Source of the DNA: Methanomassiliicoccaceae archaeon | Lineage (GTDB): Archaea; Thermoplasmatota; Thermoplasmata; Methanomassiliicoccales; Methanomethylophilaceae | Length of the DNA stretch: 14,917 nt | Assembly: GCA_009780795.1 (NCBI GenBank) | Contig: WQZJ01000017.1 | Location: 1 to 14,917, forward strand | Reading direction: 5' to 3' | Shown: one piece after another, positions 1-7,897 of the stretch | Numbering within the stretch: the stretch's first letter is position 1 | Layout: each line of letters opens with the position of its first letter | Translations under genes and position numbers: made by a program | Notes under the pieces: model-generated | Seen by the model: the letters and a program-made list of their open reading frames with translations, nothing else | Databases searched by the model: none | What the model was told of the DNA's origin: nothing

Positions 1-2
1 GA

Positions 3-68
3 TCAATCTCATCTGAAACGGCACCTTTAGGGCTTTTTGAGATGTCAAAACAACGCAAAGCCACGTAG
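3..68 (+). CDS. possible C-terminal end of an upstream gene (partial)
   Basis: The third forward frame is open from the left edge to a TAG at 66-68. It reads like protein (…ETAPLGLFEMSKQRKAT), while the other two forward frames close within 30 bases. I do not recognise the family. Beyond the TAG the same frame stays open through ILEELISIKERDR to a TGA at 108-110. If this organism reads TAG as pyrrolysine, the protein could therefore end there instead. Only about 22 codons are visible, so an open frame is not significant in itself, and the upstream sequence is needed to decide. Confidence 0.22.
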   Translation, partial: SISSETAPLGLFEMSKQRKAT

Positions 69-110
69 ATATTAGAAGAACTGATTTCTATAAAAGAAAG
101 GGATCGATGA

Positions 111-303
111 TTTCCCATTAGCCCACTTGGTGCAGGTAACATCCTTCGATACACCGAAGGCGGAAAAACATTACCCGCCGGCGTCATCGCGTACTTATGA
201 CATACACACGCCGCCGTGAAGGAACGGGACCTTTTCACAGGATATGCTGTCCCCCGCATGCTGCCAGCACCAGGTGCGGGAACAGGCGTTTTTGACTACA
301 ACA
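111..303. other. intergenic region upstream of smc with two inverted repeats
   Basis: No gene is visible here. Two inverted repeats are: CCTTCG / CGAAGG at 143-148 and 155-160 with a 6-nt loop, and CCCGCA / TGCGGG at 253-258 and 275-280 with a 16-nt loop. Neither is followed by a T-run on the plus strand, so neither looks like an ordinary terminator. They could be RNA hairpins, protein-binding sites or chance. No tRNA-like arm was seen. Confidence 0.4.
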
Positions 304-311
304 TATAAATA
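304..311 (+). promoter_or_regulatory. TATA-like box upstream of smc
   Basis: The sequence TATAAATA lies about 40 bases before the first possible smc ATG (350) and about 80 before the favoured one (392). With usual archaeal spacing transcription would start near 334. A second candidate, CTTATAAAG at about 335-343, would start transcription near 365, which would exclude the ATG at 350 and leave a leader of about 27 nt before 392. Confidence 0.5.
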
Positions 312-391
312 CGGTAAACGCAATTATATCACGCCTTATAAAGGCAGGGATGCATCGGAGCCGGATAAAAAAATTCGTTCCGTGGGAAGGG

Positions 392-3300
392 ATGGACTTG
401 TATCTAAAACAGATAGAGCTTGAGAATTTCAAATCGTTCGGCGGTAAGCTTACGATACCGCTTATGGAAGGATATCTAGCGGTGACCGGCCCGAACGGTT
501 CCGGTAAATCGAACATCACAGACGCCATTTTATTCGTGCTTGGTCCGAAAAGTCCCAAGGCGATACGCGCCGGCAGACTGACTGATCTAATATTCGACGG
601 CGGTAAAGCAAGGAATAAGGCGGATTTCATGGAGGTGTCGCTTGTCTTCGACAACAAGGACCGTATGATCCCATGGGACAACGACACCGTCAAACTTACC
701 AGACTCGTGAAGATGGCGCAGGACGGGGAGAACTACAGTTCATATTTCTATGTGAACGGCGGTAAATCCACACTGTCCGAGTTCGACAGCCTCCTGTCAA
801 GGGCCAGGATAAGCGCGGAAGGTTACAACCTCGTGCAGCAAGGGGACGTTACAGGAATAGTACGAATGGGTAACGTCGACAGACGAAGGATACTCGACGG
901 TATATCCGGCATAGCGAGTTTCGATGCCGACCTGGAGTCCGCCGGAAAGGAGAAGGCGGAGACGGAGGCCAACATCGAGAGGATACAGATCATAATAAAG
1001 GAGCTCGACACCCAGCTGGAACAGCTGGAGAAGGACATGGTCGAGGCCCGCAAGTACCTGGAGGCCCAGAAGAAGCTTGATGAGGCGAAGGCGCAGATGG
1101 TCCACCGCCACCTTGAGAACGCGATATCAGAGGCGGAGGGCATACGCGAGGAACTGATACGGTCTCAGAACGAGATAGAGACACTGAGACAGAAGAAGAT
1201 AAAGCTCATAGAGAGGGCCGAGGAACTGGCGGAACAGCTGAAGGCAAAGGAGAAGGAGCTGGAGGACAAGGCCGGCCCTGAGTACAAGGATATAAAGAAC
1301 AAGATAGAGGCGGCCAAGATAGAGAGGGCCAGGAACGAGGACCGTATAGACACGTTCCTCGAGACCATATCGGAACAGAACGAGCTCATAGCGTCCAACA
1401 GGGAGCAGCTGAACGAGACGGATAACGAATTACAGGTGTGCATCGGCTCCATGGCGGACACACAAAGTAAGATATCTGAGAAGAAGGAGAGGCTGGAGGA
1501 GGCCAACAACGCGCTCAGGGACCTGAGGAAGGACATAAACAGCGCCGGAGGGGAGCTGAAAGGACTGCAGGACCAGCTCCAGGACACGGAACTCAAGATA
1601 GATGCGAAGGGTGAGGAGCAGCAGGGCTGCGAGGTCGGATACGCTAAAGCGGAGGCCGCTAAGGCGACCGCGGAGGCGAATGTCGTATCATTCGAGGATC
1701 AGCTGAAGCAGGCCGAGTTCGAGATAAAGGATGCGGAATGGAACCTCAAGGAGTTCAAGGAGAAGAACGGTGCGGTGGACCTTCAGGATCACACGAAGAA
1801 GATAATGGAAGCGAGAAAGAGAGAATCCGAGTTCGAGAAGCAGGAGGCGGAACTGAACACGGCAATACTTCGTCTCTCCGGGGAATACGAATCACTAAAA
1901 GCAGAGAAGAGGGTCACCGAGAGCGTCAGACAGAGCGAGGGCGTCTCCGCAATAATCGAGCTGAGGGACAAGGGAACGCTCAAAGGCATACACGGAACGG
2001 TCATGGAACTGGCGACGGTCGATAAGGAGTACGAGACCGCGCTGTCGGTCGCGGCCGGAGGGAAGATGCAGTCGGTGGTCGTCGACGATGACCACGTGGC
2101 CGCGGAGGCGATATCCTTCCTCAAGAAGAACGGACTCGGAAGAGTGACGTTCGTCCCCCTGAACAAAGTAAGGGAGGGACGCCCGAGGGCGAAGGCGATA
2201 ATGATCGAGAAGGAGGTGGTCGGATACGCGATCGACCTCATAAAGTTCAACGACAAGTACAGGGCGGCGTTCTGGTACGTGCTCGGCGACACGATGGTCG
2301 TCGACAGCTTGGACAACGCGAGGCGCCTGATGGGCGATGTACGTTTGGTAACAAAGGCAGGAGAGCTCATAGACCCGTCCGGTGCCATGACGGGAGGGAC
2401 GCTGAAACAGAGCACGGCGCTCAAGTTCGGCCCCGCCGCAGAATCAAAGTTAGATTCGATAGGCACCGAGCTGAGGTCAGCGACCACGGCACTGGAGGCC
2501 CTCAGACAAACATTGAGGGACGTGCGCGCCGAGATAAGACAGTTCGACGATGAGATGCGCAGCGTGGCTGGCGCATCGGCGGGAGTGCAGGGAAAGATCG
2601 CCGGTTACGAGGCGCAGCTCTCGGTGCTCCGCGAGAAGCGCAAGAAGGCGGCCGATGACCTTGAATCGGAGAAAGCGAAGCTCGCAGCCGCGAACACCGA
2701 GGCGGATAAGGCATCCGCCGAGCTCAAGAGGATGACGGATGAACTGTCATCGCTGAGAACGAAGAGAACGGAGCTCAGGGAGAAGATGGTGCAGGTGGCA
2801 CCGGCCGACCTTCAGGATACGATCCAGAATACTCAGGAGAACGCGTTCTCGGTGCAGACCGAGCTTAGTGATCTTTCAACGGAGTATGCGACGCTCGAGG
2901 CGGAGAAGGACGGCATAGAGAGCAGGAAGAGGACGCTCGTCAACGGCATCGCCGCCGCGGAAGAGAAGATAGCAGCGAAGATGTCCGAGAAGACGGTGGC
3001 CGAGGAGGCGATAGCCCGTCTGAACATAGACGTGGAGGCGCTGAGGAAGATAGAGGCGGACTTCGAGAGCAAACTGTCCGACCTGAGCGCAGCAAGAGAT
3101 AAACTGTTGCAGGACAAGATATACGCCGAGACGGACAGGGATGCGGTATCTGAGAAGATACAGACCAAGATAGGCTTCGCCGCCGGTCTGGAGGCTAAGA
3201 TACAGATAGGCGACGACATAGTCGCGCAACTCAAGGAGGAGGCCGCGCAGCTGACCGTCGAGGTCACGCTGCCGATCCCGTCGGAAGAAGAACTGAAGAG

Positions 3301-3988
3301 AACGATAAAGTCGTGCGAATCGGTGATGACCAAGATAGGGACGGTCAATCTGAGAGCTATAGAAGATTATGACGAGAAGAAGGAAAGGCACACACGCCTG
3401 TCCGACGACGTTGCGAAGATGAACGCCCGCATAGAGGAACTGACGATCCTCATGATATCCATCAACAAGGAGAAGAAGGGATTGTTCATGGGCGTCTACG
3501 ACGGGGTGAACGCCAACTTCAAGGAGATATACGCGGAACTGTCGGACGGCGGCGAGGCGTTCATGAAGCTCGAGAACGAGGAGGATCCGTTCGCCGGCGG
3601 GCTTATGATAAACGCGAAACCGAAGAACGGTAAGCTGTTGCGCCTGGAGGCGCTGAGCGGAGGCGAGAAGAGCTTGACCGCGTTGGCGTTCATATTCGCC
3701 ATTCAGGAGCTTCAGCCGTCGCCGCTGTACGTGCTCGACGAGGTGGACATGTTCCTTGACTCGGTGAACTCCGAGATAATAGCGAGGCGCGTGAAGAAGA
3801 GCTCCGCGAAGGCACAGTTCATACAGGTATCGCTAAGAAAAGTGGCGCTGGCGGTCGCGGACCACCTGATAGGTGTGACTCGGTTACCGTCGGGCATAAG
3901 CAAGATAATATTCCAGCCGGACCTCGAGGAGGTCGCCAAGTACGAAGCTGAGGCTGACGAGAGGCTGGCTAACAACAAGGACGAATAA
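392..3988 (+). CDS. smc: chromosome segregation protein SMC
   Basis: This is the ATPase subunit of the SMC-ScpAB condensin, which folds and segregates the chromosome by ATP-driven loop extrusion. Residues are counted from the ATG at 392 (1198 aa, a normal SMC length). The N-terminal head carries FKSFGG and a Walker A, GPNGSGKS, at 33-40, followed by a Q-loop region, NLVQQGDVTGIV. A long charged coiled coil runs from about 160 to 525. The hinge spans roughly 532-670, from GIHGTV to GAMTGG. The returning coil is followed by the C-terminal head with signature LSGGEKS at 1088-1094 and Walker B LYVLDE at 1112-1117. All catalytic motifs are intact. The ATG at 350 would add MHRSRIKKFVPWEG, which is not part of the family; MDLYLKQIELENFKSF from 392 matches the usual SMC N-terminus, so 392 is preferred. 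The gene ends in TAA and heads an operon with scpA and scpB. Confidence 0.96.
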   Translation: MDLYLKQIELENFKSFGGKLTIPLMEGYLAVTGPNGSGKSNITDAILFVLGPKSPKAIRAGRLTDLIFDGGKARNKADFMEVSLVFDNKDRMIPWDNDTVKLTRLVKMAQDGENYSSYFYVNGGKSTLSEFDSLLSRARISAEGYNLVQQGDVTGIVRMGNVDRRRILDGISGIASFDADLESAGKEKAETEANIERIQIIIKELDTQLEQLEKDMVEARKYLEAQKKLDEAKAQMVHRHLENAISEAEGIREELIRSQNEIETLRQKKIKLIERAEELAEQLKAKEKELEDKAGPEYKDIKNKIEAAKIERARNEDRIDTFLETISEQNELIASNREQLNETDNELQVCIGSMADTQSKISEKKERLEEANNALRDLRKDINSAGGELKGLQDQLQDTELKIDAKGEEQQGCEVGYAKAEAAKATAEANVVSFEDQLKQAEFEIKDAEWNLKEFKEKNGAVDLQDHTKKIMEARKRESEFEKQEAELNTAILRLSGEYESLKAEKRVTESVRQSEGVSAIIELRDKGTLKGIHGTVMELATVDKEYETALSVAAGGKMQSVVVDDDHVAAEAISFLKKNGLGRVTFVPLNKVREGRPRAKAIMIEKEVVGYAIDLIKFNDKYRAAFWYVLGDTMVVDSLDNARRLMGDVRLVTKAGELIDPSGAMTGGTLKQSTALKFGPAAESKLDSIGTELRSATTALEALRQTLRDVRAEIRQFDDEMRSVAGASAGVQGKIAGYEAQLSVLREKRKKAADDLESEKAKLAAANTEADKASAELKRMTDELSSLRTKRTELREKMVQVAPADLQDTIQNTQENAFSVQTELSDLSTEYATLEAEKDGIESRKRTLVNGIAAAEEKIAAKMSEKTVAEEAIARLNIDVEALRKIEADFESKLSDLSAARDKLLQDKIYAETDRDAVSEKIQTKIGFAAGLEAKIQIGDDIVAQLKEEAAQLTVEVTLPIPSEEELKRTIKSCESVMTKIGTVNLRAIEDYDEKKERHTRLSDDVAKMNARIEELTILMISINKEKKGLFMGVYDGVNANFKEIYAELSDGGEAFMKLENEEDPFAGGLMINAKPKNGKLLRLEALSGGEKSLTALAFIFAIQELQPSPLYVLDEVDMFLDSVNSEIIARRVKKSSAKAQFIQVSLRKVALAVADHLIGVTRLPSGISKIIFQPDLEEVAKYEAEADERLANNKDE

Positions 3989-3992
3989 CGGG

Positions 3993-4889
3993 ATGGGAAC
4001 AGAGATGGAAAGGGATGGGACGGAAATGATAGAGGGAGTGGAACAGCACTTGCTGTTCCATAAGGCATTGATAGATGACAATGTGGGCGCCGAGAAGATA
4101 GACCGGTACATCGGTCTTCTCAAGGACGGCGGCCAGAGGGAGACCATGGGCGACCCGGTCGACGAATCGATAAGGTCGGCGTTCAGTCTTGTACTGGAGC
4201 ACGACATCGATCCGTGGAGCATAAACATCGTGGAGTTCGCCAAGATGTACTCTGCCAAGAAGATAAGGTCGGCGGTGGAGATGATCGTCGCCGGCAAACT
4301 GATACACATGGCGTGGAAGATCCTCAGGATGCAGTCCGCCGTGACGCTGGAGGAGGGAGAAAGAGAGGACCACTTCGGCGACGATTGGGACATGGCGTTC
4401 GACATGGACGTGATGTACGAGCCGGACAAGTTGTACATACCGGACGTGGAGTTCAGCGCCGCGATCAGAAGGAATGCGGTAAGGCCGATAACGATGATGG
4501 AACTGCTTGACGCACTGGAGGACGCTAGGGATGAGATGGAGCTGCACGTTGCGATGGAGCAGGCCCGTCTCGATCTGAAGGCGAAGGAACCGAAGTTCAT
4601 CAACAAGGCGCACGAGGAGGACGACGAACGTGAGGTGCTGAGAGTATGGGAAAAGATCAGGAACCTCGGTACCGGACCGCTGAACATACGCGATCTGTAT
4701 GTGAACGACGTGAACGTGAACATAACGACGTTCGTGTCCGTCCTGCATCTGGCGATGGAAGGCAAATTAGCAGTATGGCAGGACAACCTGCCGTACGGAG
4801 AGATATACGTGGAAGAGAAGATGGACTGGAAGAACGGCATAGTCGAAGAATCCGGTACTGAAGAACTGGTCAAGAGGGCGGTGGTCTGA
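3993..4889 (+). CDS. scpA: segregation and condensation protein ScpA (kleisin)
   Basis: This is the kleisin subunit (298 aa) that bridges the two SMC heads and binds ScpB. Visible family marks are an N-terminal VEQHLLFHKALIDD stretch; DPWSINIVEFAKMY starting at residue 73, the hallmark of ScpA; AGKLIHMAWKILRMQS from about residue 100; a variable acidic middle; and a C-terminal winged-helix segment with TTFVSVLHLAMEGKLAVWQD that contacts the SMC head. It begins 4 nt after the smc stop, so co-transcription is near certain. Three further in-frame ATGs lie in the first 12 codons region (for example 4005 and 4026), so the exact start is uncertain; homology only begins near residue 15. It ends in TGA. 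Confidence 0.93.
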   Translation: MGTEMERDGTEMIEGVEQHLLFHKALIDDNVGAEKIDRYIGLLKDGGQRETMGDPVDESIRSAFSLVLEHDIDPWSINIVEFAKMYSAKKIRSAVEMIVAGKLIHMAWKILRMQSAVTLEEGEREDHFGDDWDMAFDMDVMYEPDKLYIPDVEFSAAIRRNAVRPITMMELLDALEDARDEMELHVAMEQARLDLKAKEPKFINKAHEEDDEREVLRVWEKIRNLGTGPLNIRDLYVNDVNVNITTFVSVLHLAMEGKLAVWQDNLPYGEIYVEEKMDWKNGIVEESGTEELVKRAVV

Positions 4890-4890
4890 G

Positions 4891-5394
4891 GTGGACGCAA
4901 GGGGTGCCGTCGAGGCGGCGCTCTTCGCCAGCGCCAGGGGCCTCCGTGTGATCGACATCGCAAATCAGACGGGCCTTACAGAGGAGGCTGTGCGGGTAGC
5001 GCTGAAGTCGCTGACCATAGAGTACGAGAAGATGGGGTCGGCGATAAAGATAGCCAAGATAGACGCGGAGTATGCCCTCCAGCTAAGGGAGGAGTATGCC
5101 CACTACACGGAGAAGTTCACGGAGGCGGAGATATCCAAAGGGGTTCAGAGGACCGCTGCGGTGATCGCGTACCATCAGCCCGTTCTCCAATCGGAGCTGT
5201 GCAGAACGCTCGGTCCGAGGGTGTATGACGACGTCCGCAGACTGATGGAACTGGACCTCATAAACGGAAAGCCGAAGGGCCAGACGCTGGAACTGACGAC
5301 GACTAAGAAGTTCGCAGAGCATTACGGCATCGAGGGAACGAGCAAGGACGATATAAAGAAGTGGATAGAGAGGATGGATAAGAAACAAGGCTGA
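4891..5394 (+). CDS. scpB: segregation and condensation protein ScpB
   Basis: This is the third condensin subunit, a dimeric tandem winged-helix protein that binds the middle of ScpA. It is 167 aa, near the usual length. The first winged helix includes VEAALFASARGLRVIDIA and TGLTEEAVRVALKSL. The second includes QRTAAVIAYHQPVLQSEL, RVYDDVRRLMELDLIN and a C-terminal TTKKFAEHYGI, all typical of ScpB. The start is a GTG one base after the scpA TGA, which implies translational coupling. No in-frame ATG gives a full-length protein. It ends in TGA and is the last gene of the operon. No T-run terminator is seen directly after it. Confidence 0.93.
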   Translation: MDARGAVEAALFASARGLRVIDIANQTGLTEEAVRVALKSLTIEYEKMGSAIKIAKIDAEYALQLREEYAHYTEKFTEAEISKGVQRTAAVIAYHQPVLQSELCRTLGPRVYDDVRRLMELDLINGKPKGQTLELTTTKKFAEHYGIEGTSKDDIKKWIERMDKKQG

Positions 5395-5469
5395 CCGCCT
5401 CTGTTCCGTACCGTCCGATACATCCATCAACACACGTCACACGCCCTGTCATCCCGTCCGGGCCGCGAC

Positions 5470-5484
5470 CACATACTGTATGTG
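5470..5484. repeat. 15-bp perfect palindrome downstream of scpB
   Basis: The sequence is CACATAC-T-GTATGTG, with 7-bp arms around a single base. It lies 76 bases behind the scpB stop. As RNA it would form a 6-bp stem with a 3-nt loop but has no following T-run. As DNA it has the shape of a dimer-binding operator. No gene start is nearby, so function is unknown. Confidence 0.45.
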
Positions 5485-6411
5485 CCCTCTATGCGCTCAC
5501 ATCCTCGTTCAGGGTACGGCGATCGGCTCAGGAACGTTGCATTCGGATCCAGAGAGAATCTAGTTTATTCCGAACTCCGCAGGAAAAGACATTCCGCGTG
5601 CACGGAACGGCCACCTGTCGGAGATAATGTTACGCAGTCAACGATTCGGGCAGGATGACGTATCATCAGGCGCAATATTCGATCGAGGATCCTGATAAAA
5701 GAGATGGATGTCCGGATCATTGAAGGTCCAAGGGTCGGGCACAGAAAGATAGTGGTGTCGCCCCCGAACAAAGATCATGACGGAATATGTGAAATAAGTC
5801 CGAGGGAATTTTTTGATGAACGATCCGTTATGTTCCGTTCTCTCGGAGCAGTACATGAACAAACACACATGTCACGTTCACATTCAATGAGGTCAAGATA
5901 TCAACGGACGACACACAAGCGATGCGGTCCGAGCTTGGAACGGCGTCGAAGAAACAGCGGTCGATGTGCTGCACGATGAGAGGATCGGCGGTCACGGACG
6001 GAACCAAAAAACAGATATGCAACGGAAGTTCCGGTGCGTATACGGCATCATTTTCATTGTCATCATTGACCGTATATCATCCATTTCGCCCGTGAACGAG
6101 GAACCAAATGCGGCATCTCAGGGACCGTACCGTATGGCACGATCCTCATGGTGCTAACGGCTTTTTATAAGTTCATTGCGTAATGACCCAGTATATTTTT
6201 TGTTCACGTACGATTACGCGATTTCATTACAATGGAACATATGTTAAATGGTAGTTAAGTGCAGGATCGGATTTTATTTTAACGGAGTTACATAAAGCTT
6301 CGTCCGAGATGACCGCTCTGTTCCGGATGGCCCGTTCTGCGGATCGCGTAGAACACATCCTCGGTAACAGTTAATAATCACACACGACACCCTCCTTTTG
6401 ACAAGGCAAGG

Positions 6412-6668
6412 CCGCGCCGTGACATCGTCCCTCTTGTTCATTCCCCACCGCCGTCGGCGTCCGTCCTGCTCCCTCATTGTTCATCCTACCCCTCATGCTC
6501 TTCTCGTGCCCCCTGCTCCTCTTTCGCAACGTCCTCTCTTACCATTACTGCTCTCTCCCCCTCCTTCTTCATCGGGTATCCTTCGCACCTTCTCTCCGCA
6601 TCTTTTTTCCTCTATTTCGATGACTTCCATCCATTCTTTCCTGTTCTTTAGTATCTTTTCTATAATGA
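6412..6668. other. pyrimidine-rich, strand-asymmetric tract
   Basis: The plus strand is strikingly rich in C and T. My hand count of 6441-6660 gives about 45 purines in 220 bases, or roughly 80% pyrimidine. No period or repeat unit is obvious. The complementary strand reads as purine-rich DNA whose short frames resemble charged, helix-like peptide but are broken by stops. Possibilities are a decayed gene for a charged protein on the minus strand, a purine-rich non-coding transcript, or simple low-complexity drift. Confidence 0.5.
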
Positions 6669-6729
6669 CCGCCGAATATCATGCACAGAATATGTCCGTG
6701 ACTCCCATCTGCCGCGGAATGCCTATGTT

Positions 6730-6738
6730 TTTATAAAG
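6730..6738 (+). promoter_or_regulatory. TATA-like box of the HTH gene
   Basis: TTTATAAAG is centred about 48 bases before the ATG at 6782. Archaeal spacing puts the transcript start near 6760, giving a leader of about 22 nt. No ribosome binding site is visible before the ATG. The complement also contains a TATA-like stretch that could serve leftward transcription. Confidence 0.5.
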
Positions 6739-6781
6739 TTAATACCGAAATAATTAGATAAATGAACAGTAATATGTCCTC

Positions 6782-7315
6782 ATGGCGAGGCCAATTTCCG
6801 TAGATATCGTACGTCATGTTTCAGATGAGAAGCTCAACACAATGATCAGGACGGCAAGGAAGGAAATGAGCGCACATTCGGGCTCAAAAAAAGTTTACGA
6901 TCGGCTGCTTTTTGTGAAAATGAGATACTCCGGACGTACCGTAGAAGAGGCCGCGGAGATAGTCGGCGTGTCAAGAGCAACAGGATATAATATGCAGGAA
7001 CTATGGAATACGCATGGCCCTAAACACTTGTTCCCCGCCCCGAATCCGGGGCGGCCCTCGAGGATGACGGAGGATCAAAAAGATCATTTGAGGAACGTTT
7101 TGGCATCTCATCCGATGGATACGAATGGCGTAAGAATGTACATTCACGAAGAATTCGGCATCGAATACTCAACAAAACAGGTGTACGTGATCCTTTCGAA
7201 AATGGGATTGCAGCACGCAAAACCGTTCTTTGAGCGTCACGGACCGGAAGAGGCGGAAGAACGGCATAAAACGAACCTGCGGATGTTCTGGACATCGGTA
7301 AAAGAGGACGTTTAA
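6782..7315 (+). CDS. double helix-turn-helix protein, IS630-type transposase N-terminal half
   Basis: This 177-aa protein has two DNA-binding regions. The first, about residues 40-75, contains GRTVEEAAEIVGVSRATGYN, a classic helix-turn-helix. After a proline-rich linker with GRPSRMT (89-95), a winged-helix region at about 96-150 contains EEFGIEYSTKQVYVILSKMGLQ. This order and linker are those of the N-terminal half of IS630/Tc1-mariner transposases. The catalytic DDE half is absent: the frame stops with TAA after SVKEDV, and no frame downstream shows a DDE domain. It is either a truncated transposase or a domesticated DNA-binding protein. The frame is clean and has its own TATA-like box, so expression is plausible. 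No terminal inverted repeats were found around it. Confidence 0.75.
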   Translation: MARPISVDIVRHVSDEKLNTMIRTARKEMSAHSGSKKVYDRLLFVKMRYSGRTVEEAAEIVGVSRATGYNMQELWNTHGPKHLFPAPNPGRPSRMTEDQKDHLRNVLASHPMDTNGVRMYIHEEFGIEYSTKQVYVILSKMGLQHAKPFFERHGPEEAEERHKTNLRMFWTSVKEDV

Positions 7316-7318
7316 AAG
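7311..7318 (+). promoter_or_regulatory. possible TATA-like box of the small TAG-containing frame
   Basis: TTTAAAAG overlaps the stop of the HTH gene. Its centre is about 26 bases before the ATG at 7341, the spacing expected for a leaderless archaeal transcript that starts at that ATG. The match is weak and could be chance in AT-rich DNA. Confidence 0.25.
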
Positions 7319-7340
7319 GCATTTCCAGTCGTTTACAGAC

Positions 7341-7508
7341 ATGAACGGCGCAAAAGAAGGTCAGTGTAGCGACATTTTTGAGATAATGTCCTCAATAACG
7401 TACATGTTGTAGGATCAGATCTTGGAGGAGATATCGATCAGTGATCCTCAGATAATTCGAACGATCTTGCTCAACGATCCCGATGCAATGGTGCACACAA
7501 AGATTTAA
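7341..7508 (+). CDS. possible small protein with one in-frame TAG (pyrrolysine?)
   Basis: From the ATG at 7341 the frame reads MNGAKEGQCSDIFEIMSSITYML, meets TAG at 7410-7412, then continues DQILEEISISDPQIIRTILL through to TAA at 7506-7508. If TAG is read through, the product has 55 residues with residue 24 encoded by TAG. The sequence on both sides of the TAG is similar in character (Ile/Leu-rich, acidic, probably helical), which is what one coding frame would show. In a pyrrolysine-using archaeon TAG can be sense. I do not recognise a family. It may equally be a pseudogene or a chance frame, since 55 codons with a single stop is not rare. Confidence 0.28.
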
Positions 7509-7829
7509 AAGAGATAAGGGGCCCCTGACAACCACCTTTCTGTGGTCACTATGCTGAATAGGCCATGCATCCGATCGACAGCACCACTACAAAACTCAGA
7601 AGGAAAGGATGCACAACAGTAGCTCGTTCTGTTTGTTCCTTCAGGCTCGAATATCATTGGGAATGCCGGAAGGGTGGCAGATCGCATCATATTCGGGATA
7701 CGTAAAATACTGCGGATAACGCATATATTTCTACAATATACTATCATTTTGTAAGTTGGAAATATATCATTCTTTATGATTTTGGAGGACATTTTTTGTG
7801 ATTATTAGTCTAAATAATTAAGTAATAAA
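7509..7829. other. intergenic region before the giant surface gene
   Basis: No supported gene lies here. It begins with a palindrome and a hairpin just behind the small TAG-containing frame and becomes strongly AT-rich from about 7700. A 95-codon minus-strand frame at 7505-7792 is not credible as protein. The plus strand from about 7580 to 7715 reads partly like peptide but is broken by stops; it could be gene debris. Confidence 0.45.
7517..7546 (+). repeat. adjacent palindrome and hairpin
   Basis: AGGGGCCCCT at 7517-7526 is a perfect 10-bp palindrome. Directly after it ACCAC (7531-7535) pairs with GTGGT (7542-7546) across a 6-nt loop. They lie just behind the TAA at 7506-7508. No T-run follows, so a terminator role is only possible. 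Confidence 0.35.
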
Positions 7830-7838
7830 CTTTAAATA
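7830..7838 (+). promoter_or_regulatory. TATA-like box of the giant surface gene
   Basis: CTTTAAATA sits in a very AT-rich stretch (7805-7840). Usual spacing places the transcript start near 7860, giving a leader of about 42 nt that contains the ribosome binding site. Confidence 0.5.
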
Positions 7839-7891
7839 TCGCGTTTCGACTATCTATCATCGGTACTGGAAACCATAAAACATTTGGGGAG

Positions 7892-7897
7892 AAGGAG
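7892..7897 (+). promoter_or_regulatory. strong Shine-Dalgarno site of the giant surface gene
   Basis: AAGGAG lies 4 bases before the ATG at 7902. It fixes the start and is clearly stronger than anything before the other genes in the window. Confidence 0.75.

Larger units (their letters stand above)
5395..6729. other. 1.3-kb gene-poor region after scpB
   Basis: I see no convincing gene here. Frames are short and switch often, and codon choice does not resemble the condensin genes. Contents noted: a 15-bp palindrome at 5470-5484; a TTCCG / CGGAA inverted repeat at 5592-5607; an unsupported 91-codon frame at 5704-5979; a TATA-like CTTTTTATAAG near 6161-6171 without a clear gene after it; and a pyrimidine-skewed tract from about 6412. 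No tRNA, C/D-box or CRISPR pattern was recognised. It may be decayed coding DNA. Confidence 0.5.

Noticed and set aside
1789..2487. A 232-codon minus-strand frame inside smc
   Set aside because: It is antisense to the SMC coiled coil and hinge, with no recognisable motif; other long minus frames in smc were dropped for the same reason.
3884..4963. A 359-codon open frame on the minus strand across scpA
   Set aside because: It lies fully antisense to smc end, scpA and scpB start, which have clear family motifs. Its product is Ser/Ile-rich and low in complexity, as expected for a shadow frame.
5704..5979. A 91-codon plus-strand frame behind scpB
   Set aside because: The first 50 residues look vaguely protein-like (EGPRVGHRKIVVSPP), but the rest turns Arg/Ser-rich and basic. 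No family, ribosome binding site or conserved neighbour supports it; it may be a decayed remnant.
6398..6736. A 112-codon plus-strand frame in the pyrimidine-rich tract
   Set aside because: Its Pro/Ser/Leu/Phe composition follows directly from C/T-rich DNA. It has no ribosome binding site and no domain, and it overlaps the promoter of the HTH gene.
7505..7792. A 95-codon minus-strand frame before the giant gene
   Set aside because: The product has no recognisable family and an odd composition, and it ends without any visible expression signal.
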